The notes beneath the pieces were generated by a model. That model saw only the letters and a list, made by a program, of their open reading frames with translations, searched no databases and was not told the origin of the DNA. A stretch of 64,000 nucleotides of DNA from Sinosporangium siamense. Its GTDB lineage: Bacteria; Actinomycetota; Actinomycetes; Streptosporangiales; Streptosporangiaceae. Where the stretch lies: contig NZ_BOOW01000010.1 in the NCBI RefSeq assembly GCF_016863435.1, forward strand, positions 1 through 64,000, given 5' to 3'. The position numbers and the translations under genes were made by a program. Below, one piece after another: positions 9,342 through 17,435 of the stretch (position 1 is its first letter; the number at the start of each line of letters is the position of its first letter).

Positions 9342-10279
9342 GTTCGGCGCATCCTCAATCTCGCCGTGCCTAGGGCGTAGCCCCAGGCGGTCCAGAGCAG
9401 GCCGACGGCGATCGCGCCGGCCCTGCCGAATCCGCCGGTGTCGCCGCGCAGCGCCTCCCCGACACTACGCAGCGCGCCTTTGGGCAACGCCTTGAGCGCG
9501 TGCGCCCGTTCGGCGGCGAGCCCGTCGCCCGATCCGACGCTGTTCGTCACCATGGCCTTGGACAGGCCCTCGGCGAAGCAGCGCGATCTGAAGTAGGCGA
9601 AGGTCGCGCGGGCGGCCGGCACCTTGTGGCCGATGACGGCGCTCGGCTCGTACAGGATCACCGAGCCGGGCTTGCGCTGGGTGAGCCTGATGCAGAACTC
9701 CGTCTCCTCACACCCGAGAGGACGGCTCTTGCGGCCCTGCACGCTTCGCCCGATGCCCGAAGAGAACCCGCCGATCTCCGTGACGGCCTCCCTGCGGAAC
9801 GCCGCATTGCCCCCCATGACATTGCGGATCGGCGAACGGACCTCCGGCATGCCCCGGTAGGAGCATCCGACGGTCCAGTCGAACTCGTAGGGAAACCAGC
9901 GGGGCCGCACACCGCCGGCCCACAGCGGGCGGGTCAGCCCGCCCACACCCATGACGGCGGGGTCGTGGAACCCCTCCTCAAGCGCCTCCAGCCAGCCGGG
10001 GTCGGCGACCGCGTCGTCGTCGAGGAACGCGACGATGTCCCCCACGGCGGTCGCCGCTCCGGTGTTCTTGCCGCCGGAGAGGCCCTTGGCGTGGGTGTTC
10101 TCGACCACGATCGCATCGGGGTATTCCCGCTTGAGTCTGAGGTGGAGATCGGGGTTGTAGTCGACGACGAGGATCAGTTCGCGCGGCGTGCGCCGCTGTG
10201 TGCGGACCGATTCGACGGCGGCTCCGATGTCCTCCCAGCGCTCTTCGGTGTAGACGCAGATGACGACCGAAGTCCTCAT
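9338..10279 (-). CDS. GT2 family glycosyltransferase
   Basis: From ATG 10279 the protein is 313 aa and begins MRTSVVICVYTEER, a typical GT-A nucleotide-sugar binding start. The metal-binding DxD region is FLDDDAVADPGW, and GCEETEFCIRL matches the catalytic ED segment of GT2 enzymes. A hydrophobic C-terminal stretch near residues 280-300 may touch the membrane. ATG 10279 overlaps the upstream GT stop (ATGA), so the longer in-frame extension to 10348 is unlikely. It should add one sugar to the lipid-linked repeat unit. Donor and linkage are not predictable. Confidence 0.85.
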   Translation of the reverse strand: MRTSVVICVYTEERWEDIGAAVESVRTQRRTPRELILVVDYNPDLHLRLKREYPDAIVVENTHAKGLSGGKNTGAATAVGDIVAFLDDDAVADPGWLEALEEGFHDPAVMGVGGLTRPLWAGGVRPRWFPYEFDWTVGCSYRGMPEVRSPIRNVMGGNAAFRREAVTEIGGFSSGIGRSVQGRKSRPLGCEETEFCIRLTQRKPGSVILYEPSAVIGHKVPAARATFAYFRSRCFAEGLSKAMVTNSVGSGDGLAAERAHALKALPKGALRSVGEALRGDTGGFGRAGAIAVGLLWTAWGYALGTARLRMRRT

Positions 10280-11109
10280 GCCGCGCCCTGGTCCGCCCGG
10301 GGCGCGGCGTGTGGCTTGGCGGTGGTCACGGTGGGCTGGCGGCGCCACTCCTGGAAGATGGTGCGGAGCACACGCAGGCCGTCGCGGACCGCGTGCAGGT
10401 TGCTCTCACCGTGAATCCGGTTGCGCTCGTGGCTCGGCACCTCGTGGATCCGCAGGCCGGACTTGGCGGCCCGGATGTTCATCAGGGTCTCGACCTCGAA
10501 ACCGTCGCAGTCCAGGTCAAGCGCGGGCAGGTGGCGGGCCCAGAAGGCGTTGTAGCCGTAGCACAGGTCGGTGTACTTCGTGCCGTACATCCAGTTCACC
10601 AGGGTCGTGAAGACCTTGTTGCCCATGCGGCGGTTGAAGGTGATGTCATCGCTTCCGCCGCCGGACGCGTACCGCGACCCCTTGGCGAAGTCCGCACCGG
10701 TGACGAGCGCGCCCACAAAGTTGATGATCTCGCGTCCGTCGGTGGAGCCGTCGGCGTCGATCATCACGATGATGTCGCTGGTGCAGGCCGCGAATCCGGC
10801 CGCGAGAGCGTTGCCCTTGCCCTTGCCCTTCTGCGTCACAATTCGCACGTTCGGCCGCAGCCGCCGTGCGACGGCCACGGTGTCGTCCTTGGAATTGCCG
10901 TCCACGAGCACGATTTCGTCAATCCAGTGCGGCAACGTGGCGAACACGTGCGGCAGGTTTTCGGCCTCGTTCATCGCGGGAACGACAACGCTGACGGTCG
11001 GGGTGACCGCCACGTACGGCGTGAGCGGGGTGAACCGTTCCACCGGTGGGATGGAGCGCAAGGCTGTGATCTTGGCCTTGCTGTTGAACTTCGTGATGTC
11101 GGGACTCAT
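10276..11109 (-). CDS. DPM1-like GT2 glycosyltransferase
   Basis: This 277-aa protein resembles dolichol/polyprenyl-phosphate mannosyltransferase-type GT2 enzymes: SVVVPAMNEAENLP, VDGNSKDDT and the DxD motif VMIDADGST. There are no C-terminal membrane helices. I start it at ATG 11109 (MSPDITKFN), with AAGGA about ten bases upstream; an upstream extension to 11307 has poor codon bias and would overlap the acyltransferase gene. It is the first glycosyltransferase of the coupled run and could make a polyprenyl-linked sugar or start the repeat unit. Confidence 0.85.
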   Translation of the reverse strand: MSPDITKFNSKAKITALRSIPPVERFTPLTPYVAVTPTVSVVVPAMNEAENLPHVFATLPHWIDEIVLVDGNSKDDTVAVARRLRPNVRIVTQKGKGKGNALAAGFAACTSDIIVMIDADGSTDGREIINFVGALVTGADFAKGSRYASGGGSDDITFNRRMGNKVFTTLVNWMYGTKYTDLCYGYNAFWARHLPALDLDCDGFEVETLMNIRAAKSGLRIHEVPSHERNRIHGESNLHAVRDGLRVLRTIFQEWRRQPTVTTAKPHAAPRADQGAA

Positions 11110-11248
11110 CTGGGGAACGTCCTTCCGGAGCCTGGGAGCGGTCGTACGGGCCCGGACCCTCTCCCGGCCCGGGCGACCGGGAAGAAGAGCAGATGGTGCA
11201 AAGAGTGCATTTCGGGTCCTGGGGGTGAAACGTGGGGGTCTGAAGTGA

Positions 11249-12490
11249 TTAGAGGGAACTATTCTCGCGGGTCTCGCGCGTAGGTACCAGCAGGTTCGTC
11301 CCGGCAAGGTCGGGCAAGTGCCCGTTTGACCGGCCGTTGGTATGCGGAGACCCCGAACAGGTCCTCATCACGTCAGGCGTCTGACGATCCATCTGATTGG
11401 AGTGCGAAGACCGCCCCGAGGTTCGGAGACGGCCGAAGCCCTTTAAGAGGCGGTCCGCGGCCCGATAGAGCGACGGTCGGCTGGTGACCACATCCCGGGC
11501 ACGCGAGAGCGGTGCCCTGCTCAGAAAATGAACCGCGGCGGCCGCCGACGGACGCACGACACGTCCGGCGATGACCTCGAGATCCCCGTTCTTCAACCAG
11601 TTCTTGTACTGCTTGCCACCCCGCCCCATGTCGATCCGGTGAAGCCCGGCGGAGGCGGCGTGCTCGGCCATGTGCAGGTGGTGCACAATGCCCGGGGAGT
11701 ATTTGAGGTAGGCCGTGTTGTAGGCGGGGAACCAGCCCACGAGGGTCGTCGCCGTGCGCAGCCCGAAGTGGCCCGCGACCGGCTCACCGTCCGCGTAGAT
11801 CATGGTCAGCACCCCGCCGAAGTGCGGGGAGTCGCTCGCCTGCAGGCGCTCGACGAGTTCGACGATCCACGGCTGGGCGAATCTGTCCGTCCGTCCCGTC
11901 CTGCGGTATTGATCGGACTTCCAGCCGGTCAACGTGCGTAGGGTGCCGACCTCGCCGGAGCACCAGTCGAAGTGGAGTGCGCCCACCTCCCTGGCCAGTT
12001 TGCGCTCCTTGTAACGCACGGTCTTGTAGTTCTTGGAGGAATTGGCCCGGACCTGAGCGATGTAGGGCTCGAACCCCGCACTGAGGTCCATGATCGGCAC
12101 GGGGTGCGCGCTGGACCGGTAGGGGGTGAACGTCGCCTGGTCGGAGACCATGTGGTCGAAGTCGAACACGCTCATGCGGCAGGCGCGCATGAGCACGCGG
12201 GCGGGGAGGCGGAGGGCGGGGTTTGCGATCACTCCGTGCCAGGTGGTCAGGAAGCCCCCCAGTGGCTTCCCGACACCGAACTTGTGCCGCTCAAAAGGGA
12301 AAAATCCCGCGATCTTCCCCTCGTCCTCGATCACGGCCACATTCACGTAAGAACGAAGTTCCCCCATGACCTGGGTGAACTCGACCGAGAGGAAAGGGTT
12401 GTCGAGGGACGAAGACGATTGTTGGAGCTCGCGCCAGCGGGCGGCCTCGGCGGGGCCGAGTTCCCCGGGGCGGACAACGGTGATCCTCAC
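11249..12490 (-). CDS. BioF2/CelD-type GNAT acyltransferase (copy 2)
   Basis: This 413-aa paralogue of the 1300-2382 gene shares long near-identical blocks: LDNPFLSVEFT, IAGFFPFERHK, GRTDRFAQPWIVEL and GHFGLRTATTLVGWFPAY. GTG 12490 is the start because GTGA overlaps the stop of the small membrane protein gene; the frame upstream of it is spurious. Compared with copy 1 it has about 55 extra C-terminal residues, a Ser/Asn/Thr-rich tail that looks unlike the rest of the protein, as if the original stop was lost. It probably acts on the same class of polysaccharide as copy 1, perhaps at a different residue. Confidence 0.8.
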   Translation of the reverse strand: MRITVVRPGELGPAEAARWRELQQSSSSLDNPFLSVEFTQVMGELRSYVNVAVIEDEGKIAGFFPFERHKFGVGKPLGGFLTTWHGVIANPALRLPARVLMRACRMSVFDFDHMVSDQATFTPYRSSAHPVPIMDLSAGFEPYIAQVRANSSKNYKTVRYKERKLAREVGALHFDWCSGEVGTLRTLTGWKSDQYRRTGRTDRFAQPWIVELVERLQASDSPHFGGVLTMIYADGEPVAGHFGLRTATTLVGWFPAYNTAYLKYSPGIVHHLHMAEHAASAGLHRIDMGRGGKQYKNWLKNGDLEVIAGRVVRPSAAAAVHFLSRAPLSRARDVVTSRPSLYRAADRLLKGFGRLRTSGRSSHSNQMDRQTPDVMRTCSGSPHTNGRSNGHLPDLAGTNLLVPTRETRENSSL

Positions 12491-12858
12491 CTCGTCTTCG
12501 CCCCCTGCTCCGCACGCATGACAGCAGCCCCCCGATAAAGCACCTGCAGGACGTACATGAACCCGCCCAGCACCGCGATGGTCGCCACCCCGGCGCGCGG
12601 CGACCACGAACTGAAGACCAGCATCGCCTGCGCGAGAAGAACGTTGATGACCAGGCTCGCGGCAACGCCTACGGCCAGGGACTCGACCGGGTCACGATCG
12701 CGCAACAGTCCCGAGATGCCGGCCGCCGGCACGACGATCATGAAGAGTGGAGTGAGGACTACCCGCAAGGGCGTGTCGATGTCGATGAGGGCGATGAGGG
12801 CCCCCGCGACGCACGCAAGAGCGAGTGTCCAACGGATCACTCGCCGGTTCGTAGGCAT
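12487..12858 (-). CDS. small membrane protein of the polysaccharide locus
   Basis: This 123-aa protein has three to four hydrophobic segments (about residues 9-28, 31-50, 60-82 and 90-108), a basic N-terminus and a charged C-terminus. I do not recognise the family. AGGAG lies just ahead of the ATG. The stop overlaps the GTG of acyltransferase copy 2, so it opens the minus-strand operon and probably has a membrane role in polysaccharide assembly, for example as an accessory subunit. Function is unknown. Confidence 0.65.
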   Translation of the reverse strand: MPTNRRVIRWTLALACVAGALIALIDIDTPLRVVLTPLFMIVVPAAGISGLLRDRDPVESLAVGVAASLVINVLLAQAMLVFSSWSPRAGVATIAVLGGFMYVLQVLYRGAAVMRAEQGAKTR

Positions 12859-13302
12859 GTCCTGGCTCCTGGCTGGGCAAACATCCGGTTGATCGCACTT
12901 TTATGGGACCAACCCCACTTGAGACCCGTCAATGCCGACGTTTGGCAGTGGTTCCTGGTTTACGCCATCTCAAAGCGCGCCTGATCTGTTATTAAACACA
13001 AAGTCACGCACCACTTGTCCCACTACTACCGCCGGGATCGCCTGTCTGCCGTGACATTGTGAGTATTTTCACCCAATATGTCGCATCTGATCAACGCGCG
13101 GGCGACGTCGGCCGCCGCGGCCGGCGCATGATCGGCGGCCCGTTGTTGATCAGGTGACGAGGATCTCACCGTGAGGACGCATGCCGACCAGCCGGTCGGC
13201 GGCGCTCCCGCGCCCTCCGCCGCGTTGTCGTCCGGCCGGGCTCTGCCGTACGACGGGCTCCGTGTGGTTCCGCCGGGCCGCGCCGTGCGGGCTGTCCTGG
13301 TG
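12859..13302. other. intergenic region upstream of the polysaccharide operon
   Basis: The 444-bp gap holds the promoter side of the operon that starts at 12858 and the 3' end of the VWA gene. The part 12890-13080 is relatively A/T-rich, in line with a promoter. A 7-bp hairpin (GCCGACC/GGTCGGC, 13183-13200) lies about 100 bp after the VWA stop. No frame shows coding bias. Confidence 0.45.
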
Positions 13303-15075
13303 TCAGCTGTCGCAGTTGGGTGAGCAGAGGCGGCGCTGCATCGCCTTGAGGAAGATCTCCTCCACGTTGAGGATGTTCTTGGCGACGAACGCCTCGCCGC
13401 CGGTCGCCTGGGCGAGCCGGTCCATCTCCCGCTTGCCCTTGGCCGCGTCCGGGCCGAACGCGATAAGCAGGATGTTGACCGGGCGGTCCTGGTCGAACTC
13501 GCGCGACAGCTTGCGGAGGATTTGCGCGTTGGAGATGCCGCCGCCGGGGTCGTCGTTGCCCGCGCCGTCGGTGAGCACCAAGATCGTGTTGATCTTGTCG
13601 GGCTGGTATTCCCTCTTCATCCGGGTGAAGGCGGCGGCCAGAGTGTCGTTCAGACCGGTGTCACCCGTCGCCTTCGCCCCGATCGCGCCGATGCGCTGCT
13701 TGAGCAGGTCCCTGCGGAGCACGCCGTCGACCGTCTCGGTGAGCGGGCCGACCGGCACCACCTCGCGATAGTCACGGCCGATGCCCACGAGGTCGGTGGC
13801 GAACTCCCACACCCCGATCTCGCTGTCGGCGGGGAACAGGCGGATGCCCTCGGTGGCGATCTTCGCGATCACCCCCATCCGGGTCGAGCCGGTGCCCTGC
13901 ACGGGCAGGGCCATCGTGCCCGAGATGTCGATCAGGGTGAGCAGGCGGGTGCCGAGGTTCAGCCGCGACCACGACTGCGAGAGCCGGGCCACCGCGCTCG
14001 CGGTCGGTTTGGGCAGTGTGCGCGGTGCCTGCTCGGCGAACCCGTCGTCTGGGTCGAGTGACACGCCGGCCCGGCCGTCCGCCGTACGGAATCCCTGGTC
14101 GCGCACGATCCGCTTGGCGGACTCGCTGGAGAACTCCCGCTGGAACTCCTGGGCGGCCTTCACGATCGCCGGGTCCCCGGACAGCGACACCAGGGGATAG
14201 TCGAGGTTGAGCGTGCCCTCCGCGGGATAGAGCGGGGAGAGCTGCGCCTCGGACTGCTTGTTGTGCGCCCAGATGCTCTGCTCGGACGACACGCCGAGCG
14301 GCACGCGGCCCGACTTCACCGTGAGGCTGGACAACATCGCCTCGGGGCTCCTGACGGTCGAGCCGGCGAGCTGCCGCAGCGCCCCGACGAGCCGCTGGCC
14401 GGTGACCCCGGACTGGCCCGCGACGGTCGAGGCCGCCATCAGCGCGCCGAGCCCCGCGGAGTTCTGATGCGGGTCGAGCACGAGCACGCGCACCTTGCGC
14501 CCGACGTCCTTGGGGCCGGCGACGTTGGCCGCCCCGATCAGCCCGCCCCAGCTCGCCTCCCCGAGGGTCTTGCGCAGCGAGGGTACGGCGGAGCGGGCCG
14601 CGACCAGCACCACGGGCGAACTGGCCACCGAGCCCACGGACTTGACGGTGGGCACCTGCCGGGGGCCCCCGGAAAGCCGGTTGAGCGAGAGGCTGGAGTC
14701 GGGAATCCACAGCTTGGGGGCGGGCTTGCCCGCTCTGATCGCCGCCACGACCGAGGCGGTGCTCGCCTTCTCCACGGTCAGGACCACACAGCGGTCGTCC
14801 ACGACCCGCCCGGTCCTGTTGAACATCGCGGCGATCTTCGCGGCGGCGGGCTGGATGTCGGGGGAGGCGCTGACGGTCAGATCGAGGCGGTCGCCGCCGT
14901 CGCAGCTCCGGTCCCGAGTGAAGATCACATATGCGGCGACGCCGGCGAGCACGGCCAGCGCGACGGCCCCGGCCAACGGGACGAGCACCCTGCCGTGCCC
15001 GGCGGCACGTCGTGACTTCGGCTCATGGAGGCGCACCCTCCCGTCATCGAAGTCGTCTGTGCGGTGCCGTCCCAC
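13303..15075 (-). CDS. membrane-anchored substrate-binding-like protein with VWA domain
   Basis: The 590-aa protein has a charged N-terminus, one membrane segment (about residues 30-52), an extracellular region of about 280 residues like ABC substrate-binding proteins, and a C-terminal von Willebrand A domain from about residue 375. The MIDAS site is present as Asp383-Ile-Ser385-Gly-Thr387, with a later LTDGAGND; the usual second Ser is replaced by Thr, a conservative change. Fusions of this kind are common in actinobacteria and their role is unsettled; adhesion or metal-dependent protein binding at the surface is likely. GTG is the start, with AGAGGA upstream. It appears monocistronic. Confidence 0.75.
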   Translation of the reverse strand: MGRHRTDDFDDGRVRLHEPKSRRAAGHGRVLVPLAGAVALAVLAGVAAYVIFTRDRSCDGGDRLDLTVSASPDIQPAAAKIAAMFNRTGRVVDDRCVVLTVEKASTASVVAAIRAGKPAPKLWIPDSSLSLNRLSGGPRQVPTVKSVGSVASSPVVLVAARSAVPSLRKTLGEASWGGLIGAANVAGPKDVGRKVRVLVLDPHQNSAGLGALMAASTVAGQSGVTGQRLVGALRQLAGSTVRSPEAMLSSLTVKSGRVPLGVSSEQSIWAHNKQSEAQLSPLYPAEGTLNLDYPLVSLSGDPAIVKAAQEFQREFSSESAKRIVRDQGFRTADGRAGVSLDPDDGFAEQAPRTLPKPTASAVARLSQSWSRLNLGTRLLTLIDISGTMALPVQGTGSTRMGVIAKIATEGIRLFPADSEIGVWEFATDLVGIGRDYREVVPVGPLTETVDGVLRRDLLKQRIGAIGAKATGDTGLNDTLAAAFTRMKREYQPDKINTILVLTDGAGNDDPGGGISNAQILRKLSREFDQDRPVNILLIAFGPDAAKGKREMDRLAQATGGEAFVAKNILNVEEIFLKAMQRRLCSPNCDS

Positions 15076-15419
15076 GGTGCCGGTCCTCTCGCTCGTGCCT
15101 TCCCTAATGCGACGCTTCAGGTCGCGATGAGGAGGGCTTCGATCCCCATACTTTCTTGGCTGCGTGTGACGTGTTCCGCGTCGTGGGCCCGTTGTTCTCT
15201 CCCGGCCCGAGTGGATCGGGAAGCCGGCCGCGCAGCGTGCCTGACCTGGGGTGTTCCCCGGGGTCGGGCGGTTGTTCGCCCGCCATCCGGGCGAGCTTGT
15301 CCGTGTTGTCCAATCTCGAACGATAGTGGCAGTTTTTTGGGGCGCCCATCATAACCGTTGGTGCGGCGATTACGTTACGCGCTGGTAACTTACTGCTGCG
15401 TTTAGCCTCGCGATACATC

Positions 15420-15447
15420 TTGACTGCCGGTGGGGCTGGGGTATCGT
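15420..15447 (+). promoter_or_regulatory. candidate sigma-70-type promoter
   Basis: TTGACT (15420-15425) and TATCGT (15442-15447) are 16 bp apart and point at the gene starting at 15504. The predicted start site falls just before the inverted repeat at 15459. Confidence 0.45.
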
Positions 15448-15458
15448 GATCCGTACAA

Positions 15459-15472
15459 CGCGATATGTCGCG
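15459..15472. promoter_or_regulatory. inverted repeat, possible operator
   Basis: CGCGATATGTCGCG is a perfect 5-bp dyad with a 4-bp centre placed between the predicted promoter and the ribosome binding site at 15492-15498. A repressor bound here would block the gene at 15504. The regulator is unknown. Confidence 0.45.
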
Positions 15473-15503
15473 ATTGGCAGGGCTATCCCACAAGGAAGTG
15501 CGT

Positions 15504-16127
15504 ATGCCGCTGATGGTCGAGGTGCGCGACGTGCGGTTGGCCGCCCGCGGCCACCGCGCCGAGGCGGAGCCAAGGGCTGAAGCCGACGATTTGCTCGTCA
15601 TGGACGTGGCCACGGGCCACGCCGATGTGCGCGACACGCTCCGCCGGCTCGACTGCGTGCGCGAGGTCACCGTGGTCAGGGGCGTCTTCTGGGTGTGGGC
15701 GGAGATCGGCGCGGCCTCCCGCGTGGTCGAGGCCCTGCGGGCACGCGACCTGCCGCTCGTCGTCATCGGCGTCTTCGCCGCCCGGCGCGGCGATCAATGC
15801 CGGCACACATGCCCGCCCCACGCCCGCCACCCCTCGCGGGCGGCCACCGCGGCGAGCACCGTCGCGACCATCGGGTCGACCCACCACCAGCCGATCGTGT
15901 TGAAGCCCAGGCCGATGAGCACACCGGCCGCGAGCGACGCGCACAGGAGGTTCTGCGTGCCCTCGCCCGCCGTCGCCGGCGACGCGAGCCGTGCGCCGAG
16001 ACGGCGTTTGGCGACGCCGAGGACCGGCATGCTGATCAAGCTGATCGTCGTCACCGCGATGCCCAGCGGCGACGGCGCGGACCTGTGGCCCTCGGCCAGG
16101 TCGTGCGCCACGTGCAGCACCACATAG
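15504..16127 (+). CDS. hypothetical protein, N-terminal ferredoxin-like fold
   Basis: AAGGAAG five bases before ATG 15504 supports this start. The first 96 residues are compact, with a predicted beta-alpha-beta-beta-alpha-beta order (DDLLVMDV, ADVRDTLRRL, VREVTVVRGVFWVWAEIG, ASRVVEALRA, LPLVVIGVF), the pattern of ACT or heavy-metal-associated domains. From about base 15794 the frame runs antisense through the CDF transporter gene for 334 bp; there it is Cys/His/Arg/Pro-rich and its third positions coincide with those of the opposite gene, so the frame there has no independent support. The real protein may be shorter and frameshifted, or the overlap may be genuine. The pairing suggests a metal-sensing role, which is inference. 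Confidence 0.5.
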   Translation: MPLMVEVRDVRLAARGHRAEAEPRAEADDLLVMDVATGHADVRDTLRRLDCVREVTVVRGVFWVWAEIGAASRVVEALRARDLPLVVIGVFAARRGDQCRHTCPPHARHPSRAATAASTVATIGSTHHQPIVLKPRPMSTPAASDAHRRFCVPSPAVAGDASRAPRRRLATPRTGMLIKLIVVTAMPSGDGADLWPSARSCATCSTT

Positions 16128-16489
16128 GGCGCCAGCAGCCAGAAGCTCAACGCCACCGCCCGCTGCGCCTTGCGCTCGGCGTCGCCCGCGAACACGCGGC
16201 TGCCTGTGAAGCGCCACAACACGATCAGGCTCGCGAGCGCCTCCACCATGGAGGTCAGCCCCCACCCGATCAGCGCCACCGAGTGCGCCCGCAGCCCCGC
16301 GACCAGCCCGAGCACACTCTCCAGGCCCAGCCATCCCAGCGTGACCAGGGACAACAGCCGCGCCCGCCGCGCGTCCCGCAACCAGGCGGCGGAGAGGGCA
16401 GGGTGCGAGTCGGCAAAGGGCGATTCTGATGGTGTTGAGACAGCTCGTGGTGAGACGGCCGGACGGGCGCAGGTCTCGTGGACAGTCAC
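15794..16489 (-). CDS. cation diffusion facilitator-like transporter
   Basis: The 231-aa protein has five to six hydrophobic segments. The first pair, with WLGLESVLGLVAGL and ALIGWGLTSMVEAL, matches CDF-family helices in which an Asp/His-rich metal site normally sits. It lacks the usual C-terminal cytoplasmic domain and, from position, several of the classic Asp residues are replaced, so its substrate is uncertain. It may move divalent metal or be a degenerate member. The N-terminal 30 residues are polar. It is divergent from the DUF4184 gene and overlaps the plus-strand gene at its 3' end. Confidence 0.7.
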   Translation of the reverse strand: MTVHETCARPAVSPRAVSTPSESPFADSHPALSAAWLRDARRARLLSLVTLGWLGLESVLGLVAGLRAHSVALIGWGLTSMVEALASLIVLWRFTGSRVFAGDAERKAQRAVALSFWLLAPYVVLHVAHDLAEGHRSAPSPLGIAVTTISLISMPVLGVAKRRLGARLASPATAGEGTQNLLCASLAAGVLIGLGFNTIGWWWVDPMVATVLAAVAAREGWRAWGGHVCRH

Positions 16490-16646
16490 CGTGACCCCCG
16501 ATCGACGACAGCGCCACGTACTCTACCGCTTACTCTCGGTGATGGCCTGGGCTTCGGCCGACTGATCTTGATCGGCCGCGGCGGCGTGACCTCGGCATCG
16601 CACGTATCGTGGGCGATCTTGCGGAGCCTGCAGAAGAGGGTGAAGG

Positions 16647-17435
16647 GTGCCGTTCACACCAAGTCATATCGCGGCGGTGGTGCCGCTGATGGCCTCGGCG
16701 CGGCTGCGGCGAGTGGTGGACCCGTGGGCGCTCGCCGTCGGAGCCATGGTCCCGGACATTCCGATCTTCCTCCCCTTCCTCCCGGAGTACGGCGACTGGC
16801 ACTCGTTGCCGGGCATCCTCACCCTGGACCTGTTCTCGGCGCTGGTGCTCCTCTTCGTCTTCCACACCCTCCTGCGCGACCCCCTCATCGCTCTCCTGCC
16901 CCCCGGTCTCGCCGCCCGCGCCGCCACCGTGGCGTCCGGCGGTGAGTACGGCTGGCGCCGCCTCCCCGCCGTCGTGCTGGGCGCGGTGGTCGGCTCGGCG
17001 ACCCACGTGTTCTGGGACTCCTTCACCCACTCCTACAGCGCCGGCGTCTGGGGCCTCGCCTTCCTGGCGGAGCCGCTCGCCGGGCGGCTGACGGTCTTCC
17101 GGCTCCTGCAGTACACCTCGACGGTGGCCGGCGGCGCCGTGGTGGTGTGGTGGGCCCTGCGGGGCCTCGGCCGCGTGGACCCGAGGCCCCTGCCCGCGCG
17201 GCTCGGCCTGCCGGGGCCGGTGCGGGTCACCGTACTCGCCGGTGTGGCCGCCTCGTCGGTCGCCGGCTTGTTCCTGTGGCCGCTCGTCGACCCGCCGGAT
17301 CCGGTCTACGGCTGGCCCGGCATGCTCACCAAGGTCGGCGCGGGCACCGTCGTGGGGGCCGCTCTGGCGCTCCTGGCCTACGCGGTGACGTGGCGGGTCA
17401 CCCGCCTGCTCGTGGCACCATCGGAAAGTGGCTGA
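16647..17435 (+). CDS. DUF4184 family membrane protein
   Basis: The 262-aa protein begins MPFTPSHIAAVVPL, the hallmark start of DUF4184, and contains VPDIPIF and the ATHVFWDSFTHS segment, a His/Asp-rich stretch also seen in membrane-bound metal-dependent hydrolase-like families. Five or six hydrophobic segments follow. GTG 16647 is preceded by GAGGG. The stop overlaps the start of the RNA methyltransferase gene by eight bases. Function is unknown; the conserved His/Asp residues in membrane loops suggest a hydrolase. Confidence 0.8.
   Translation: MPFTPSHIAAVVPLMASARLRRVVDPWALAVGAMVPDIPIFLPFLPEYGDWHSLPGILTLDLFSALVLLFVFHTLLRDPLIALLPPGLAARAATVASGGEYGWRRLPAVVLGAVVGSATHVFWDSFTHSYSAGVWGLAFLAEPLAGRLTVFRLLQYTSTVAGGAVVVWWALRGLGRVDPRPLPARLGLPGPVRVTVLAGVAASSVAGLFLWPLVDPPDPVYGWPGMLTKVGAGTVVGAALALLAYAVTWRVTRLLVAPSESG

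Larger units (their letters stand above)
15076..15503. other. intergenic region between divergent genes
   Basis: This 428-bp gap lies between the VWA gene and the small plus-strand gene. Its right half holds a plausible promoter and an inverted repeat, described separately. The left half has no codon bias on either strand and I see nothing further in it. Confidence 0.5.

Noticed and set aside
12491-12607. N-terminal extension of acyltransferase copy 2
   Set aside because: It lies inside the upstream membrane protein gene; the GTGA overlap at 12487-12490 and alignment to copy 1 fix the start.
15104-15766. Minus-strand 220-aa frame
   Set aside because: Ser/Thr/Arg-rich composition and no start signal; it is the shadow of the plus-strand gene at 15504 and of non-coding DNA.
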